Shown piece after piece: positions 53,295-63,302 of a stretch of DNA of 64,000 bases. This stretch comes from an uncultured Planctomycetota bacterium (GTDB lineage: Bacteria > Planctomycetota > Planctomycetia > Pirellulales > Thermoguttaceae): positions 1 to 64,000 of the forward strand of contig ONJR01000017.1 of the NCBI GenBank assembly GCA_900318195.1, given 5' to 3'. A program made the translations under genes and the position numbers. Below the pieces are notes generated by a model that worked only from the letters and a program-made list of their open reading frames with translations, did no database searches and was not told the origin of the DNA. Within the stretch, counting starts at the first letter, position 1. Each line of letters starts with the position of its first letter.

Positions 53295-55208
53295 ATGGGA
53301 AATATCTCTGTCCAAAAGTTCGTCAACGCCCTGCGCTATCGGATACTACCGCGCGTCAATTCGAGCGATCCCGACAAACCAATGAGAACCGCGTTTCTCT
53401 CGCGACTCTTGGTCTACGCCTCCTTCGCGTTTATCGCGTCGCTCGCGCTCTCATTTACGATTGAAACACGTACGAGTCTAAGAGAAGTTAAACGCAGAAT
53501 AGAATCAAAGTTCACCGAAGAATTCGAACGCACCGAGTACGCCAAACAGACCTACCTCGCCGTCGAGCGACAGTCGACGGCGCACGCGGTCGTCGTCGCG
53601 CACGCTATTGCGAAGCATCTAGCGTACAATCCTGGCTTAGCCGAACGTTGCGTCGAAGATCCTTCGCTCGTCGAGGAAATGGCGCGGATTTTCGACGTCG
53701 GCGAAATTTGTATCGCAAACGACGACGCCATTATCATCGCCGCCTATCCGCAGTCGTCAATTGGCTTCGACTACAAGACGAGTAAATTCGCCAAGGAGTT
53801 CATTCAGATTCTCGACAATCCTAAGCTCGAAATTACGCAGCCGATACGCGAAAGCGAAGGCACAAACCATCAGAATTATAAGTACACCGGAGTAGCGCGC
53901 GAGGACGCGCCGGGATTAATTGAAATCGGAGTCGACGCGTCCCGCATTAAACAACTCTACGAACTCGCAGACTTCTCGCGTTACGTCGACCCGATAATCG
54001 GTCGCGAAGGCTTCATGGCTATCTTTCTGGACAATGAACAGTTAATTGGCGAACCGCTACCGGCAGGTCTGGAATTTACTTCTGGTAAATCGGCGATCAA
54101 GCGCATTAACGACCGCGTATATTTCACGTTCGCGGAGCAGAAAGACAAACTCTTCTTCGTCGGCGGCATCCCGCAAACCGAGGTCTTTCGCGATCGCAGT
54201 CTTATCATTTCCCTACTCATACTCGGTAATTTTATACTGTTCCTCGTCGTCTTTTTACTGGTCTCTAATCTCGTGCAGGGTCTCTTCGTTAAGAGCGTTG
54301 AAGCGATCAATCACTCCCTTGAGAAGATCACGAACGGCGACCTTTCTGAGCGCGTGAACGTCAATTCAACAAAAGAGTTCGTCGAACTCTCCGCCGGCGT
54401 GAACGCGACAGTCGACTCGTTAAAGCACGCGGCGGAAGAGGTCGAACGCAAAACGCGCGAGGAAATGGCGCTCGCGCATCGCATTCAAATGGCGACGCAA
54501 CCGAATCTGCGCGAACTCTACGCCGACGCCAAGGAGTTCGACGTCTACGCGGAGAACCATCCGAAAGCGAACGTAGGCGGCGACGTCTACGACTTCTTCT
54601 TTATCGACGAAACGCGCCTAGTATTCTACGTCGCCGACGTCTCCGGGTGCGGCGTGCCCGCCGCGCTCATTATGATGAAGACGGCGGCGCTCGTTAAGAA
54701 TCTCGCGCTCTCGGAATTCGGGCTTGACGAGGTCGTAACGCGCGCAAACTACTACCTCTCGATCGACGCGCACGAGGCGCTCGTCAGCGGTTTCTTCTGT
54801 ATGCTTGATCTCGCGACCGGACGCGTGCAATATATTAACGCGGGTCATATTTCGCCTTTCATTAAGGGCGCCGACGGCGTCTTCCGCCTCTTCGACTCTG
54901 ATATTAGTCTCATTTTGGGCGGCGCGCCTGACACGCAGTACAAGTCGTCGACGCTCCAGCTCTCGCCCGGCGACGTCGTCGCGCTTTGCACCGACGGTTT
55001 TGCGGTCGCGTTCGCTTCCGATTACGTCGATTCGAGCGAAATCAAAACGCGAATCGGCGCCATCTTTAACGGCGCGCCTGAGAACGCGACTGCTGAAGAG
55101 CTCGTTAAAATAACTTTCAGTGAAATGGAGAAAGTAACCGGTTCGTCCACGCCGCTAGACGACGAGACCGCGCTCGTCTTTCGATTCCTCGCCTATAAGC
55201 ACGACTAA
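53295..55208 (+). CDS. membrane sensor PP2C/SpoIIE-type serine phosphatase (copy 2, altered motifs)
   Basis: A 637-aa tandem paralogue with the same TM-sensor-TM-HAMP-SpoIIE order (HAMP SLEKITNGDLSERVNVNSTK). The metal aspartates are kept (GGDVYDF, DVSG, TDG, DDETAL), but DVSGHG has become DVSGCG and TDGITE has become TDGFAV. The sensor half differs most from copy 1, suggesting another ligand. The altered motifs may lower or change activity. It follows copy 1 by 77 bases. Confidence 0.86.
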   Translation: MGNISVQKFVNALRYRILPRVNSSDPDKPMRTAFLSRLLVYASFAFIASLALSFTIETRTSLREVKRRIESKFTEEFERTEYAKQTYLAVERQSTAHAVVVAHAIAKHLAYNPGLAERCVEDPSLVEEMARIFDVGEICIANDDAIIIAAYPQSSIGFDYKTSKFAKEFIQILDNPKLEITQPIRESEGTNHQNYKYTGVAREDAPGLIEIGVDASRIKQLYELADFSRYVDPIIGREGFMAIFLDNEQLIGEPLPAGLEFTSGKSAIKRINDRVYFTFAEQKDKLFFVGGIPQTEVFRDRSLIISLLILGNFILFLVVFLLVSNLVQGLFVKSVEAINHSLEKITNGDLSERVNVNSTKEFVELSAGVNATVDSLKHAAEEVERKTREEMALAHRIQMATQPNLRELYADAKEFDVYAENHPKANVGGDVYDFFFIDETRLVFYVADVSGCGVPAALIMMKTAALVKNLALSEFGLDEVVTRANYYLSIDAHEALVSGFFCMLDLATGRVQYINAGHISPFIKGADGVFRLFDSDISLILGGAPDTQYKSSTLQLSPGDVVALCTDGFAVAFASDYVDSSEIKTRIGAIFNGAPENATAEELVKITFSEMEKVTGSSTPLDDETALVFRFLAYKHD

Positions 55209-55304
55209 CGCGCGGCGTCATCCAACGTCGCGACGGTCGCGTCCATACCGTATATTCCAAGTCTCACCGCTTTAACACCGATTAAACGAAAGGGAACCGC
55301 GCAT

Positions 55305-56990
55305 ATGGCTCCTCATTTTATTTTCGAGATGAATCGCGTTACGAAACGTTTCGGCGATAAGACAATTCTACAAAACATCAGCCTATCCTTCTACTACGGC
55401 GCCAAAATAGGGATCGTCGGAGAAAACGGAGCTGGAAAATCGACGCTACTCAAAATAATGGCTCAGATCGACAAGGACGTCGACGGAGAAGTCAAGTTCG
55501 TCAAGGGAATGACCGTAAAGTATGTCGCGCAAGAGCCAGAACTTGACCTAGACGCAACGGTACGCGACAATCTCATGAAAGCGGTCGCCCCTATTCAGGC
55601 GAAAATTGATCGATTCAATGAAATTTCCATGAAAATGGCAGACCCCGACCCGGAAGACGACTTCGATAAACTCATGGAGGAAATGGGAAGACTCCAAGAG
55701 GAAATCGATCATCTCGAAGGCTGGGAACTCGATCATAAAATCGACGTCGCTGCTGACGCGCTCGTTCTACCACCGGACGACGCAATCGTGCGTCAACTGT
55801 CAGGCGGTGAAAGAAGACGCGTCGCGCTATGCCAGGCGCTTCTAGAACAACCCGACCTGCTACTACTCGACGAACCGACCAACCACCTTGACGCAGAAAC
55901 CGTGCAGTGGCTCGAAGGCGCGCTACGCGATTATCACGGCACGGTCATTATTGTAACGCACGATCGTTACTTCCTCGATAATATCACCAAATGGATACTC
56001 GAAATTGACAATACGCGCGGAATTCCTTTCGAAGGCAATTACTCCGCCTGGCTTGCCCAGAAAGCTGAAATTTTACGCATTACCGAAAAGCAAGAGTCGC
56101 AGCGCCAAAAGACGCTCAAGCGCGAGCTCGAATGGATTCAGACCGCCCACAAAGGACGATTGCAGAAGAACCAAGCGCGCGTTAAGGCGTACGAACAGCT
56201 CGCCGCCGAACAGAAACTCGACGATAAAAGCGACGCGATTATCCAAATCGCGCCCGGACAGCGACTCGGCGAAAAAGTGCTCGTCGTCAAAGATCTATGC
56301 AAGAGCTTTCACCAAGGCGATCAGAAGATCACGCTACTCGACAACGTCTCCTTCACGGTTCCACGCGGCGCCGTCGTTGGTATCGTAGGTCCGAACGGCG
56401 TTGGAAAATCGACTCTGTTCAGAATGATCGTCGGCGAAGAAACTCCTGACGCTGGTACGATCGAGCTCGGCGACACCGTACAACTCGCGTACGTCGACCA
56501 GCACCGCGACGCGCTCAATCCCGAAAACACGGTCTTCCAAGAGATCACCGACGGACGCGATCATGTCCAGCTCGGCAATATCGAAATGAACAGCCGCGCC
56601 TACGTCTCGCGCTTCAACTTCCGCGGCTCGCAACAGCAGCGACTTGTCGGCGTGTGCTCTGGAGGCGAACGCAATCGCGTACACCTCGCGAAACTCCTCA
56701 AGAGAGGCGGCAATCTCTTGCTACTTGACGAACCGACGAACGACCTCGACGTCGCGACAATGCGCACGCTTGAGCAAGCGATCAATGAATTTCCGGGCTG
56801 CGCGCTCGTCGTCAGCCACGACCGATTCTTCCTCGATCGCATCTGCACGCACCTGCTCGTCTTCGAAGGAAACGGCAAAACGCGCTGGTTCGAAGGCGAT
56901 TTCTCGTCCTATGAAGAAATGATGCGCAAAGAGAATCCAAACTACGGTAACGATCGTCGCGCGAAATATCGCAAGATTCCGAAGCTATAA
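55305..56990 (+). CDS. ettA: ABC-F ATPase (energy-dependent translational throttle EttA type)
   Basis: A 561-aa soluble twin-ABC protein without membrane segments. Walker A GENGAGKST (about residue 42) and GPNGVGKST (about 363), signature LSGGERRRV and CSGGERNRV, and Walker B LLLLDEPTNHLD and LLLLDEPTNDLD are all seen. The second signature begins CSGG rather than LSGG. N-terminal NISLSFYYGAKIG and the length match EttA, which binds the ribosomal E site and gates initiation by ATP level. It has a strong terminator after it. Confidence 0.93.
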   Translation: MAPHFIFEMNRVTKRFGDKTILQNISLSFYYGAKIGIVGENGAGKSTLLKIMAQIDKDVDGEVKFVKGMTVKYVAQEPELDLDATVRDNLMKAVAPIQAKIDRFNEISMKMADPDPEDDFDKLMEEMGRLQEEIDHLEGWELDHKIDVAADALVLPPDDAIVRQLSGGERRRVALCQALLEQPDLLLLDEPTNHLDAETVQWLEGALRDYHGTVIIVTHDRYFLDNITKWILEIDNTRGIPFEGNYSAWLAQKAEILRITEKQESQRQKTLKRELEWIQTAHKGRLQKNQARVKAYEQLAAEQKLDDKSDAIIQIAPGQRLGEKVLVVKDLCKSFHQGDQKITLLDNVSFTVPRGAVVGIVGPNGVGKSTLFRMIVGEETPDAGTIELGDTVQLAYVDQHRDALNPENTVFQEITDGRDHVQLGNIEMNSRAYVSRFNFRGSQQQRLVGVCSGGERNRVHLAKLLKRGGNLLLLDEPTNDLDVATMRTLEQAINEFPGCALVVSHDRFFLDRICTHLLVFEGNGKTRWFEGDFSSYEEMMRKENPNYGNDRRAKYRKIPKL

Positions 56991-57038
56991 TACTTACATC
57001 TTGCGCACAAACTGAGTTCCTGATAAGAGAAACGACAA

Positions 57039-57073
57039 GCGCGAACGTCATGGACAAAACATGACGTTCGCGC
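57039..57073 (+). terminator. terminator of ettA
   Basis: A 13-bp stem GCGCGAACGTCAT/ATGACGTTCGCGC with a 9-nt loop, then TCGTTCTTTTC. Confidence 0.8.
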
Positions 57074-57089
57074 TCGTTCTTTTCTACAT

Positions 57090-57131
57090 AAAAAAACCGA
57101 AACGTCGATCGACTACGATCAACGTTTCGGT
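57090..57131 (-). terminator. terminator of tRNA-Leu
   Basis: On the minus strand a stem of 14-16 bp (ACCGAAACGTTGATCG against CGATCGACGTTTCGGT) with a TAGT loop, followed by a run of seven T. It starts three bases after the tRNA end. Confidence 0.9.
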
Positions 57132-57133
57132 CA

Positions 57134-57217
57134 TGCGGGTAAGAGGACTTGAACCTCCACGCGCGTACGCGCATCAGAACCTAAATCTGACGTGTCTGCC
57201 AATTCCACCATACCCGC
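57134..57217 (-). tRNA. tRNA-Leu (anticodon UAG)
   Basis: An 84-nt class II tRNA on the minus strand: acceptor GCGGGTA/TACCCGC, anticodon stem TCAGA/TCTGA with loop TTTAGGT (anticodon TAG), a long variable arm GCGCGTACGCGC that folds on itself, and T loop TTCAAGT. The discriminator is A and CCA is not encoded. An intrinsic terminator follows at once. Confidence 0.95.
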
Positions 57218-57319
57218 GAATTGGTCGCAACAACGACGGCGCTATTGTATCACAAAGCGCGAGTTTGCCAAGAGCTGATTTCACTATTTTTCACAACTTT
57301 TAAGAGATCGTTATTCCAG

Positions 57320-58054
57320 CTACTTCGCTAAGATAACGACAATCAACGCGACGAGCAATAGCGCGATCAGTCCAATGAGTGCGCAAATCAGATAGAACGC
57401 GCGTTGCGCTTTCCTCTGACGGCGTGAAAGCGTGTTGAGCGTAACCGCGTCGCTCTCGAGTAATCGCGGATCGTCAAGAAAAGCCTGATCTAGTCGATCT
57501 GCGTCGGGAGAAGACTCCGCGTCGGGTGTGTCTAGCGCGAAAAGATTCGAGGGGAAAACCTCTTTCGCCTCGCGCGCCTCCGTCCAACCTGAACGCCTAA
57601 CAAGAGTCTTAGGACCAATACGCCGCTCTTTAAGCCACTGGCGAATATCTGCGCCCGTACCCGGACCGTACTGTTGAGACTCAGAGGTAAAGACGAACCA
57701 CAACACGTCGGGATTGTCGAGCGCCAAAAGCGAATCGCCGCCCCTCATCGACTCCATCCGCGCCGCCGTCGACGTCGCCGCGACTCGGCTAATGATAGAT
57801 TCGACGCCGTCGCTGACGCGCCCGCTACGCTCTATGCCGCCGCGACCCGACTCGCGATCCTTATGCTCCGACCCGTCTTCTGTAATAAGCTCCGCAGTTG
57901 GCTGACCGTGATATTCGTGCTCGTCCTTCGCGCGCATACTTTCGCTCGGTATGCGCATCTTGACTTTGCATTTAGGGCAGAAACCCTTCTTACCTGCGAA
58001 CTCAGTCTTAACGTTCAGAGGATGACCATTGGGACAAAAAAAGCGAATCCCCAT
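57320..58054 (-). CDS. GYF-domain membrane protein with N-terminal zinc ribbon
   Basis: A 244-aa protein. Residues 5-36 form a zinc-ribbon-like CPNGH...CPKCKVKMRIP. A GYF_2-like domain follows (LWFVFTSESQQYGPGTGADI, then QWLKERRIGPKTLVRRSGW, about 117-168), then an acidic linker and a C-terminal membrane helix (FYLICALIGLIALLLVALIVV). GYF_2 domains bind short Pro-rich peptides and are common in planctomycete membrane proteins. The ATG at 58054 is preferred because the longer frame has no family-like residues upstream. Function unknown. Confidence 0.78.
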   Translation of the reverse strand: MGIRFFCPNGHPLNVKTEFAGKKGFCPKCKVKMRIPSESMRAKDEHEYHGQPTAELITEDGSEHKDRESGRGGIERSGRVSDGVESIISRVAATSTAARMESMRGGDSLLALDNPDVLWFVFTSESQQYGPGTGADIRQWLKERRIGPKTLVRRSGWTEAREAKEVFPSNLFALDTPDAESSPDADRLDQAFLDDPRLLESDAVTLNTLSRRQRKAQRAFYLICALIGLIALLLVALIVVILAK

Positions 58055-58147
58055 ATCCAGCCCTTTCTGCTCAAAAGCTCCGCGCGCCGTTGCATACGCG
58101 CGCGGTTGTAAAGCCAATCGAAGCGCCAAGCGCTACGACGCGAAACA

Positions 58148-59305
58148 TTAGAGCTCCACCCACGTCTTTTCGCGCGCGCTACGCAACACGGCGTCGCACA
58201 CCTTCTGAACGCGCACTGCGTCCGCAATCGTCGGCACGGGATAGACCGGCGCGCCGCCAGACGTCTCGAGTAGGAAGTCTGCAAGCTGATTGATAAAATA
58301 GTGCTCGTAGCCAATAACCGTGCCCGGAACCCAATAGTGATTCATGTAAGGATGCTCGGAATTCGTAACCAGAATCTTCTGCCAGCCTGTAAGGTGGTCT
58401 TCGACCTTTTTACCTGTGTCAGGATCGGCGTATCGGAAGAATTGCAAGTATTCCGGCTCTTCAAGATTAAAGTAGCACGCGCCGTTCTCGCCGTTCATTT
58501 CCATCGTATTGTAATTCTTGCGTCCGCGCGCGTATCGCGAGCTCTCAAAGAGTCCTAGCGAGCCGTTCGCAAAAATCGCCATGAACATACACGCGTCGTC
58601 GATCGTAATCGGGGTTGATTCGCCGGTAACTGCGTTCATACGCTCTTTAACGAAGATTTCCGTGTGAGCGCAGACTCGCGCGATCGGTCCATTGAGCCAC
58701 TCCGCGCAGTCGATCGAGTGAGCGAGCAGGTCACCGGTTACGCCGCTGCCCGCGACGTTCGCGTCGAGTCGCCATAACGAAGCGCCCCCGACCGGAACCT
58801 TCTTGCTAATCGTGTAATCCTGATTGTACGTCGCGCGATAGTGGAAAGGACGACCAATACGATTCTCGTCAATTAACTGCTTAAAGAGCGCGACCGACGG
58901 ATTGCGGCGATAGCAGAATGAAACTGCGGACGGAACGCCCGCCTCTTTAACCGCCGCTTCCATCTCTAGCGCTTCCTCGTAATTCATCGCGAGCGGCTTC
59001 TCACAGATGATCATTTTGCCAGCCTTAGCGGCGGCGATTACCATTTCCTTGTGCAGGAAGTTTGGCGTAACGACGTCGATTAGATCGATTTCGTCGTCGT
59101 CAACTATTTTGCGCCAATCGGTCTCACACTGCTCGTAGCCCCAGGTCTGCTGGAACCGCGCGAGCTTTTCCGGATCGCGACTGTAGCAACTCTTCAGAAC
59201 GATTTCGTAAGGAAGATCGAAAAACCGACGAACTTGGTTGAACGCGTTAGAATGCGTTCGTCCCATGAATCCGGTTCCTAACATTCCGACATTTAGTCTT
59301 TTCAT
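58148..59305 (-). CDS. Gfo/Idh/MocA-family NAD(P)-dependent oxidoreductase
   Basis: A 385-aa sugar or inositol dehydrogenase-like enzyme. The Rossmann loop GMLGTGFMGRTHSNAF is at residues 7-22, VVTPNFLHKEMVIAAAKAGK and the catalytic ICEKPLAMN follow, and the second domain contains GGASLWRLDANVAGSG then DLLAHSIDCAEW. AGGAG seven bases before the ATG supports the start. The substrate is unknown; relatives oxidise myo-inositol or other cyclic polyols. Confidence 0.9.
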   Translation of the reverse strand: MKRLNVGMLGTGFMGRTHSNAFNQVRRFFDLPYEIVLKSCYSRDPEKLARFQQTWGYEQCETDWRKIVDDDEIDLIDVVTPNFLHKEMVIAAAKAGKMIICEKPLAMNYEEALEMEAAVKEAGVPSAVSFCYRRNPSVALFKQLIDENRIGRPFHYRATYNQDYTISKKVPVGGASLWRLDANVAGSGVTGDLLAHSIDCAEWLNGPIARVCAHTEIFVKERMNAVTGESTPITIDDACMFMAIFANGSLGLFESSRYARGRKNYNTMEMNGENGACYFNLEEPEYLQFFRYADPDTGKKVEDHLTGWQKILVTNSEHPYMNHYWVPGTVIGYEHYFINQLADFLLETSGGAPVYPVPTIADAVRVQKVCDAVLRSAREKTWVEL

Positions 59306-59407
59306 CTCTGCTCCTCGGCATCAAAGTGTAATTGACGGCGCGCCGCGCGCCACTTTCGCCGCACAATCTGCGCGGTTACAATAGCGTACCACAACCGGCG
59401 ACCGATT

Positions 59408-60847
59408 TCAAGACGCGCGCATATTTTTTTCTGACGACTCTTGCAATCTCGCTTTCAACCACTCAACGCCTCCCTCGCGCGATAAAAATTCGCCTTCCAA
59501 TTGCGCCTCAAACGCCTCCTTCAAAATCGCGCCGAAAAAAGGAGAAGGACGATAGCCCAGCGCGATCAGTTCACGCCCCTGCACGAGCGGCTGCGGCGCG
59601 GAATTAACAACCGCAAGACGACGCGCAGCTTCCAACCACGGCTCGCTACGAAAACGAATCTCCTCATTCCGGTTAAGTTTCCGAACGACCTTCCCGCACC
59701 CGAGCGCGTCCGCCTTGCACAGCGTCGCCCAGAGAACAATATTAGCGGGCGCCAACTTTGCCGCGAGACGACGTACCGCGCGGTCTGAAACGCCGTCAGG
59801 AAAATTTTGCGTCGCCATATGAAACTCGACAAGTTTCGAGACTGTCTCCTGCAATTTTTTCGGCGCTTTCATGCGCTCTAAGAAATTTACAGCAAGAGGC
59901 GCGCCAGCCTCCGCGTGTCCGAAAGAGCGCAACGCGCCTGATGCGTCCAGCTTCGTTGTTAGCGGCTTGCCGAAATCGTGGCATAGCGCCGCAAACATGA
60001 CGCTCTCACGCTCGTCGTCGGTCGGCGCCGGGTCAAGTTCGCGCAACAGCGCCGCCGCCTCAATACAAACATTACGCGTGTGCGCCCAGACGTCCCCCTC
60101 AGGATGCCACGCAGGGTTCTGTTGACAGCCGACAAGCGCGTTCAATTCTGGAAAACCAGCGAGCCAGCCCGTCGCCTGCAGGACGTCAAGTCCAAGCTCC
60201 GGACGAACGCTCTTACGCGCCCACTTACGCCATTCCTCAAAGATTCGTTCCGCCGACAGCGTGTCGAACTCCGAAAAGACTTCGCGGCACAGCGCTATCG
60301 TTTCAGCGTCCATAGTGAAGCCGAATCGAGACGCAAACTGCATACCGCGCAATACGCGCAAAGGATCGTCCTTAAAAGCCGGTCCCGTGGCGCGAAGCGC
60401 CTTGCGCTCTAAATCGCCTATACCGTCAAAGGGGTCGTAAAAAGAGCCGTCCCGGCGCAAGCCGATCGCGTTGATCGTAAAGTCCCGACGCGAAAATGCT
60501 TCTTCCGGCGCAAGATTAGGCGACGTCTCAACGTCGAACCCTTTGTGCCCTAGCCCGACCTTCGATTCGCGACGCGGCAACGCGACGTCGATCATATTAT
60601 CGACCTTGATAACGCCAAAAGATTGTCCAACGAGACCGACGTGAAAATGCGGCGATAAAATACGCTCGATCGCTCGATAACTGAGTCCGTAAACTTCAAT
60701 ATCGACGTCCTTCGACTCGATTCCCAACAGGAAATCGCGCACAAAACCACCGACTATAAAGACGTTCGTCGCGCCGCCGGATTCAAGCAGTTCGATTATG
60801 CGCGCGACTCGCGCAGGTATCTTAGGCGTCCCTCGATCTGAAATCAT
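59408..60847 (-). CDS. CCA tRNA nucleotidyltransferase with HD domain
   Basis: A 479-aa class II nucleotidyltransferase. The head has GGFVRDFLLG and SKDVDIEVYG (metal-binding DVD), EEAFSRRDFTINAI (RRD), FKDDPLRVLRGMQFASRFGF. An HD domain follows with CHDFGKP (about residue 287). GAGGTGAGA just before ATG 60847 supports the start. Both tRNAs in this window lack encoded CCA, consistent with an essential CCA-adding role; a poly(A)-polymerase-like activity cannot be excluded by eye. Confidence 0.87.
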   Translation of the reverse strand: MISDRGTPKIPARVARIIELLESGGATNVFIVGGFVRDFLLGIESKDVDIEVYGLSYRAIERILSPHFHVGLVGQSFGVIKVDNMIDVALPRRESKVGLGHKGFDVETSPNLAPEEAFSRRDFTINAIGLRRDGSFYDPFDGIGDLERKALRATGPAFKDDPLRVLRGMQFASRFGFTMDAETIALCREVFSEFDTLSAERIFEEWRKWARKSVRPELGLDVLQATGWLAGFPELNALVGCQQNPAWHPEGDVWAHTRNVCIEAAALLRELDPAPTDDERESVMFAALCHDFGKPLTTKLDASGALRSFGHAEAGAPLAVNFLERMKAPKKLQETVSKLVEFHMATQNFPDGVSDRAVRRLAAKLAPANIVLWATLCKADALGCGKVVRKLNRNEEIRFRSEPWLEAARRLAVVNSAPQPLVQGRELIALGYRPSPFFGAILKEAFEAQLEGEFLSREGGVEWLKARLQESSEKNMRAS

Positions 60848-61025
60848 TCTCACCTCAATAACAACTAATCTGCAGTTCAACAACCCCCGACGCGCATAAC
60901 GCGCGACGCCCGCCGCTTTATCTTACCTTGGAACGCGCGCGCGTCAAGATAGAGCTACAACGCTATTGAATAACGGAGACGTCGGACAAATTCCTATGAT
61001 TCGCAACCGACAGACGATAGAGTAT

Positions 61026-61054
61026 TTGCCGCGCCGCTGTTTTTATGATATAAT
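61026..61054 (+). promoter_or_regulatory. promoter for the Ser/Thr kinase
   Basis: TTGCCG (61026-61031) and a perfect TATAAT (61049-61054), 17-bp spacer, about 70 bases before the gene. Confidence 0.75.
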
Positions 61055-61129
61055 CGCAGAGAGAGCGCGCTCGTCTACGCGCGTCTCGCAAGCTAATCCC
61101 TCGCCATTCCAGATAACAACGCGTTTATT

Positions 61130-62893
61130 ATGCTAGCATTAACGTCAGAAGAGTTCCTCGACTACCTCAAACGAAGCGAACTGCTCGATCCGCAAGAGTA
61201 CGACGCCGCGATTGAAACGATCAAGCGCGAGGCGCCGCGCGCGTTCGATTCCGCGACTCTACTCGCCGCTGAATTCGTCAAACGCGACTTGCTAACCTCG
61301 TGGCATACGCGGCAACTAATGAAGCGCAAGTACAAGGGCTTCTACCTTCGTCAGTACCGCATTCTCGGGCATCTCGGTTCCGGCGGAATGAGTTCCGTAT
61401 ATTTGGGCGAGCATACGGTCATGAAGCGCCGCGTCGCGATCAAGGTCTTGCCGAAGAAGCGTCTCAACCCGACGTACCTTGACCGTTTCGCGCGCGAAGC
61501 GCAGGCGATCGCGACGCTCGACTCCGCGCACATCGTGCGCGCGTACGACGTCGATCGGTTCGAAGACGTCCATTACATCGTTATGGAGTACTTCGAAGGT
61601 CAGAATCTGCGTCAGCTCGTCGATAAGGAAGGACCGCTCGATTACGAAGACGCTGCGAACTACATCCGTCAAGCGGCGCTCGGTCTAGCGGACGCGCATA
61701 AATGCGGCGTAATTCATCGCGACGTCAAGCCGGAAAATATCCTCGTCGACGAACGCGACTTCGTAAAACTTCTCGATCTAGGACTCGCGTTACTCGACGA
61801 CGCCGTCTTTACGAAACAGGGCTCGGCGCCTGACGAGGATAAGATTCTCGGGACAGCAGACTACCTAGCGCCTGAGCAGGCGCTCGACAGCCACAATGTC
61901 GACGCGCGCGCCGACGTCTACGGTCTAGGCGCAACTCTCTACTTCTGCCTGACTGGCAAACCACCCTTCCCTTTCGGCACAATCTCTGAACGCCTGCTCG
62001 CGCACCAACGTAAAGAACCGGCGAGCATCTTCAACGAACGTCCGGACGCGCCTGTCGACCTAGTTGAAATCTGCGCCAAAATGATGGCTAAGAAGCCCGA
62101 AAATCGCGTGCAGTCCGCGACACAAGTTGCCGAGATCATGAAGCAATGGCTTATTCGTAATGGATTCGCGCAACTAAGCGATTTCGCGTACGACAAGAAT
62201 TCAACGAGCAGCGACGACGCCGAGATTCTGGAACTTGTCGCGCACTCCGACGCCGAACGGCGATTCTTACTCAATAGCGACAACGCGACGGAACTCGGAT
62301 TCGAGCGCGGCGGCGCAAACTTCCGACTTTCCGACGCTGAACTCGCCGACGTCGCCGATAGTCGTAGCGAAGACGCCGTCGATCTATACGACGCAACGGA
62401 AAGCGGCGCGTCAATCTCGAAGTTGCAGACGTCCGGCGCGCATAAGAAACTTCGCGAACCGCCTCAGAGCGATAATCTCGTTCTCTCTAAACAGGCGGAC
62501 GTCGACGCGTCTCTCGATCCGCTTGAATTTGCGCTCAATGAAATCGCAGACACGACGAAGACCGCGCTCGTTAAGGAAGGCGCGCAGCCACAACCAGTGG
62601 AACGCGCGACTACGGACGAGCAAGTCGTCGAAACGATAGAACCGACCGCGCGAGAATCAACAATACCCGCGAGTCGTACGCCGCAATCCCCCGAACGCGA
62701 GAGCGACAAACCTAGTGAAACTCACGAAAGCTCGCGCCAAGAGAGCGCTATTGTGCGAAACGCGTCGGTCGAGCAGCGCGACGAATGGTACAGGAGCGTG
62801 CCGATTTGGTTCTGGACCGTGGTTATCGCTGGCTACGCGCTCGCTATCTTTCTTGCAGGCGTGCTCTTCACGCTACTGCTAAACCTCAAATAA
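61130..62893 (+). CDS. membrane-anchored serine/threonine protein kinase
   Basis: A 587-aa eukaryotic-type kinase. An N-terminal 70-residue helical region (typical of planctomycete STPKs) precedes the kinase domain (about 75-345): glycine loop LGSGGMSSVYLG, VAIKVLPKK, catalytic HRDVKPEN (about 197-204), DLGLAL in place of DFG, GTADYLAPEQ. A long acidic linker follows, then a C-terminal membrane helix (FWTVVIAGYALAIFLAGVLF) ending LKs. DLG is common among these kinases and compatible with activity. No Shine-Dalgarno is seen. It may phosphorylate targets at the membrane; none is identifiable here. Confidence 0.9.
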   Translation: MLALTSEEFLDYLKRSELLDPQEYDAAIETIKREAPRAFDSATLLAAEFVKRDLLTSWHTRQLMKRKYKGFYLRQYRILGHLGSGGMSSVYLGEHTVMKRRVAIKVLPKKRLNPTYLDRFAREAQAIATLDSAHIVRAYDVDRFEDVHYIVMEYFEGQNLRQLVDKEGPLDYEDAANYIRQAALGLADAHKCGVIHRDVKPENILVDERDFVKLLDLGLALLDDAVFTKQGSAPDEDKILGTADYLAPEQALDSHNVDARADVYGLGATLYFCLTGKPPFPFGTISERLLAHQRKEPASIFNERPDAPVDLVEICAKMMAKKPENRVQSATQVAEIMKQWLIRNGFAQLSDFAYDKNSTSSDDAEILELVAHSDAERRFLLNSDNATELGFERGGANFRLSDAELADVADSRSEDAVDLYDATESGASISKLQTSGAHKKLREPPQSDNLVLSKQADVDASLDPLEFALNEIADTTKTALVKEGAQPQPVERATTDEQVVETIEPTARESTIPASRTPQSPERESDKPSETHESSRQESAIVRNASVEQRDEWYRSVPIWFWTVVIAGYALAIFLAGVLFTLLLNLK

Positions 62894-62985
62894 CCGATTG
62901 ATCTTTGCGCGCTGCGGCAATAAGAAAACGCCCTCGAAACACAGAATTTCTCACGCGCACGCATTGCGCGCGCGACACTACAGCG

Positions 62986-63051
62986 TACTCTAGAGTTGTT
63001 CTCCAGAATATATATAAATATATAATATTATATATTTATTTCTCTAGAGTA
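62986..63051. repeat. AT-rich palindromic region
   Basis: TACTCTAGAG (62986-62995) and CTCTAGAGTA (63042-63051) form a 10-bp inverted repeat. Between them lies a perfect 26-bp palindrome of only A and T (63014-63039). Base composition here differs sharply from the rest of the window. It could mark an element boundary, a regulatory site, or an unwinding element. It sits in the 409-base gap 62894-63302 before the phage-type genes. Confidence 0.55.
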
Positions 63052-63244
63052 GAATCTTTAAATTAAATCTCTAATAGTAATACATAAATAATATCTACTA
63101 ATAACGTTTTTTCTTCATTTCAGCGCCCGCGCGCCTAAGCGCGCGAGATGATGTTATGTTATACGGACGAAAACTTTTTTCGAGAAAAATAAAAAAAAGA
63201 GTCATGAATAAAATCCAGGTTGCAATAATAGCGCGATTAGAATA

Positions 63245-63280
63245 CCGACGTCGCGGCGCGTACGCGTGTCGCGACGTCGG
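63245..63280 (+). repeat. strong hairpin before the RusA-like gene
   Basis: A perfect 11-bp stem CCGACGTCGCG/CGCGACGTCGG with a 14-nt loop ends 22 bases before the RusA-like start. A second, 7-bp hairpin CGCGCGC/GCGCGCG lies at 63128-63145. They may terminate readthrough or shape the leader. Confidence 0.5.
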
Positions 63281-63302
63281 CGTCGCAACCTTGGAGAGTA
63301 TG

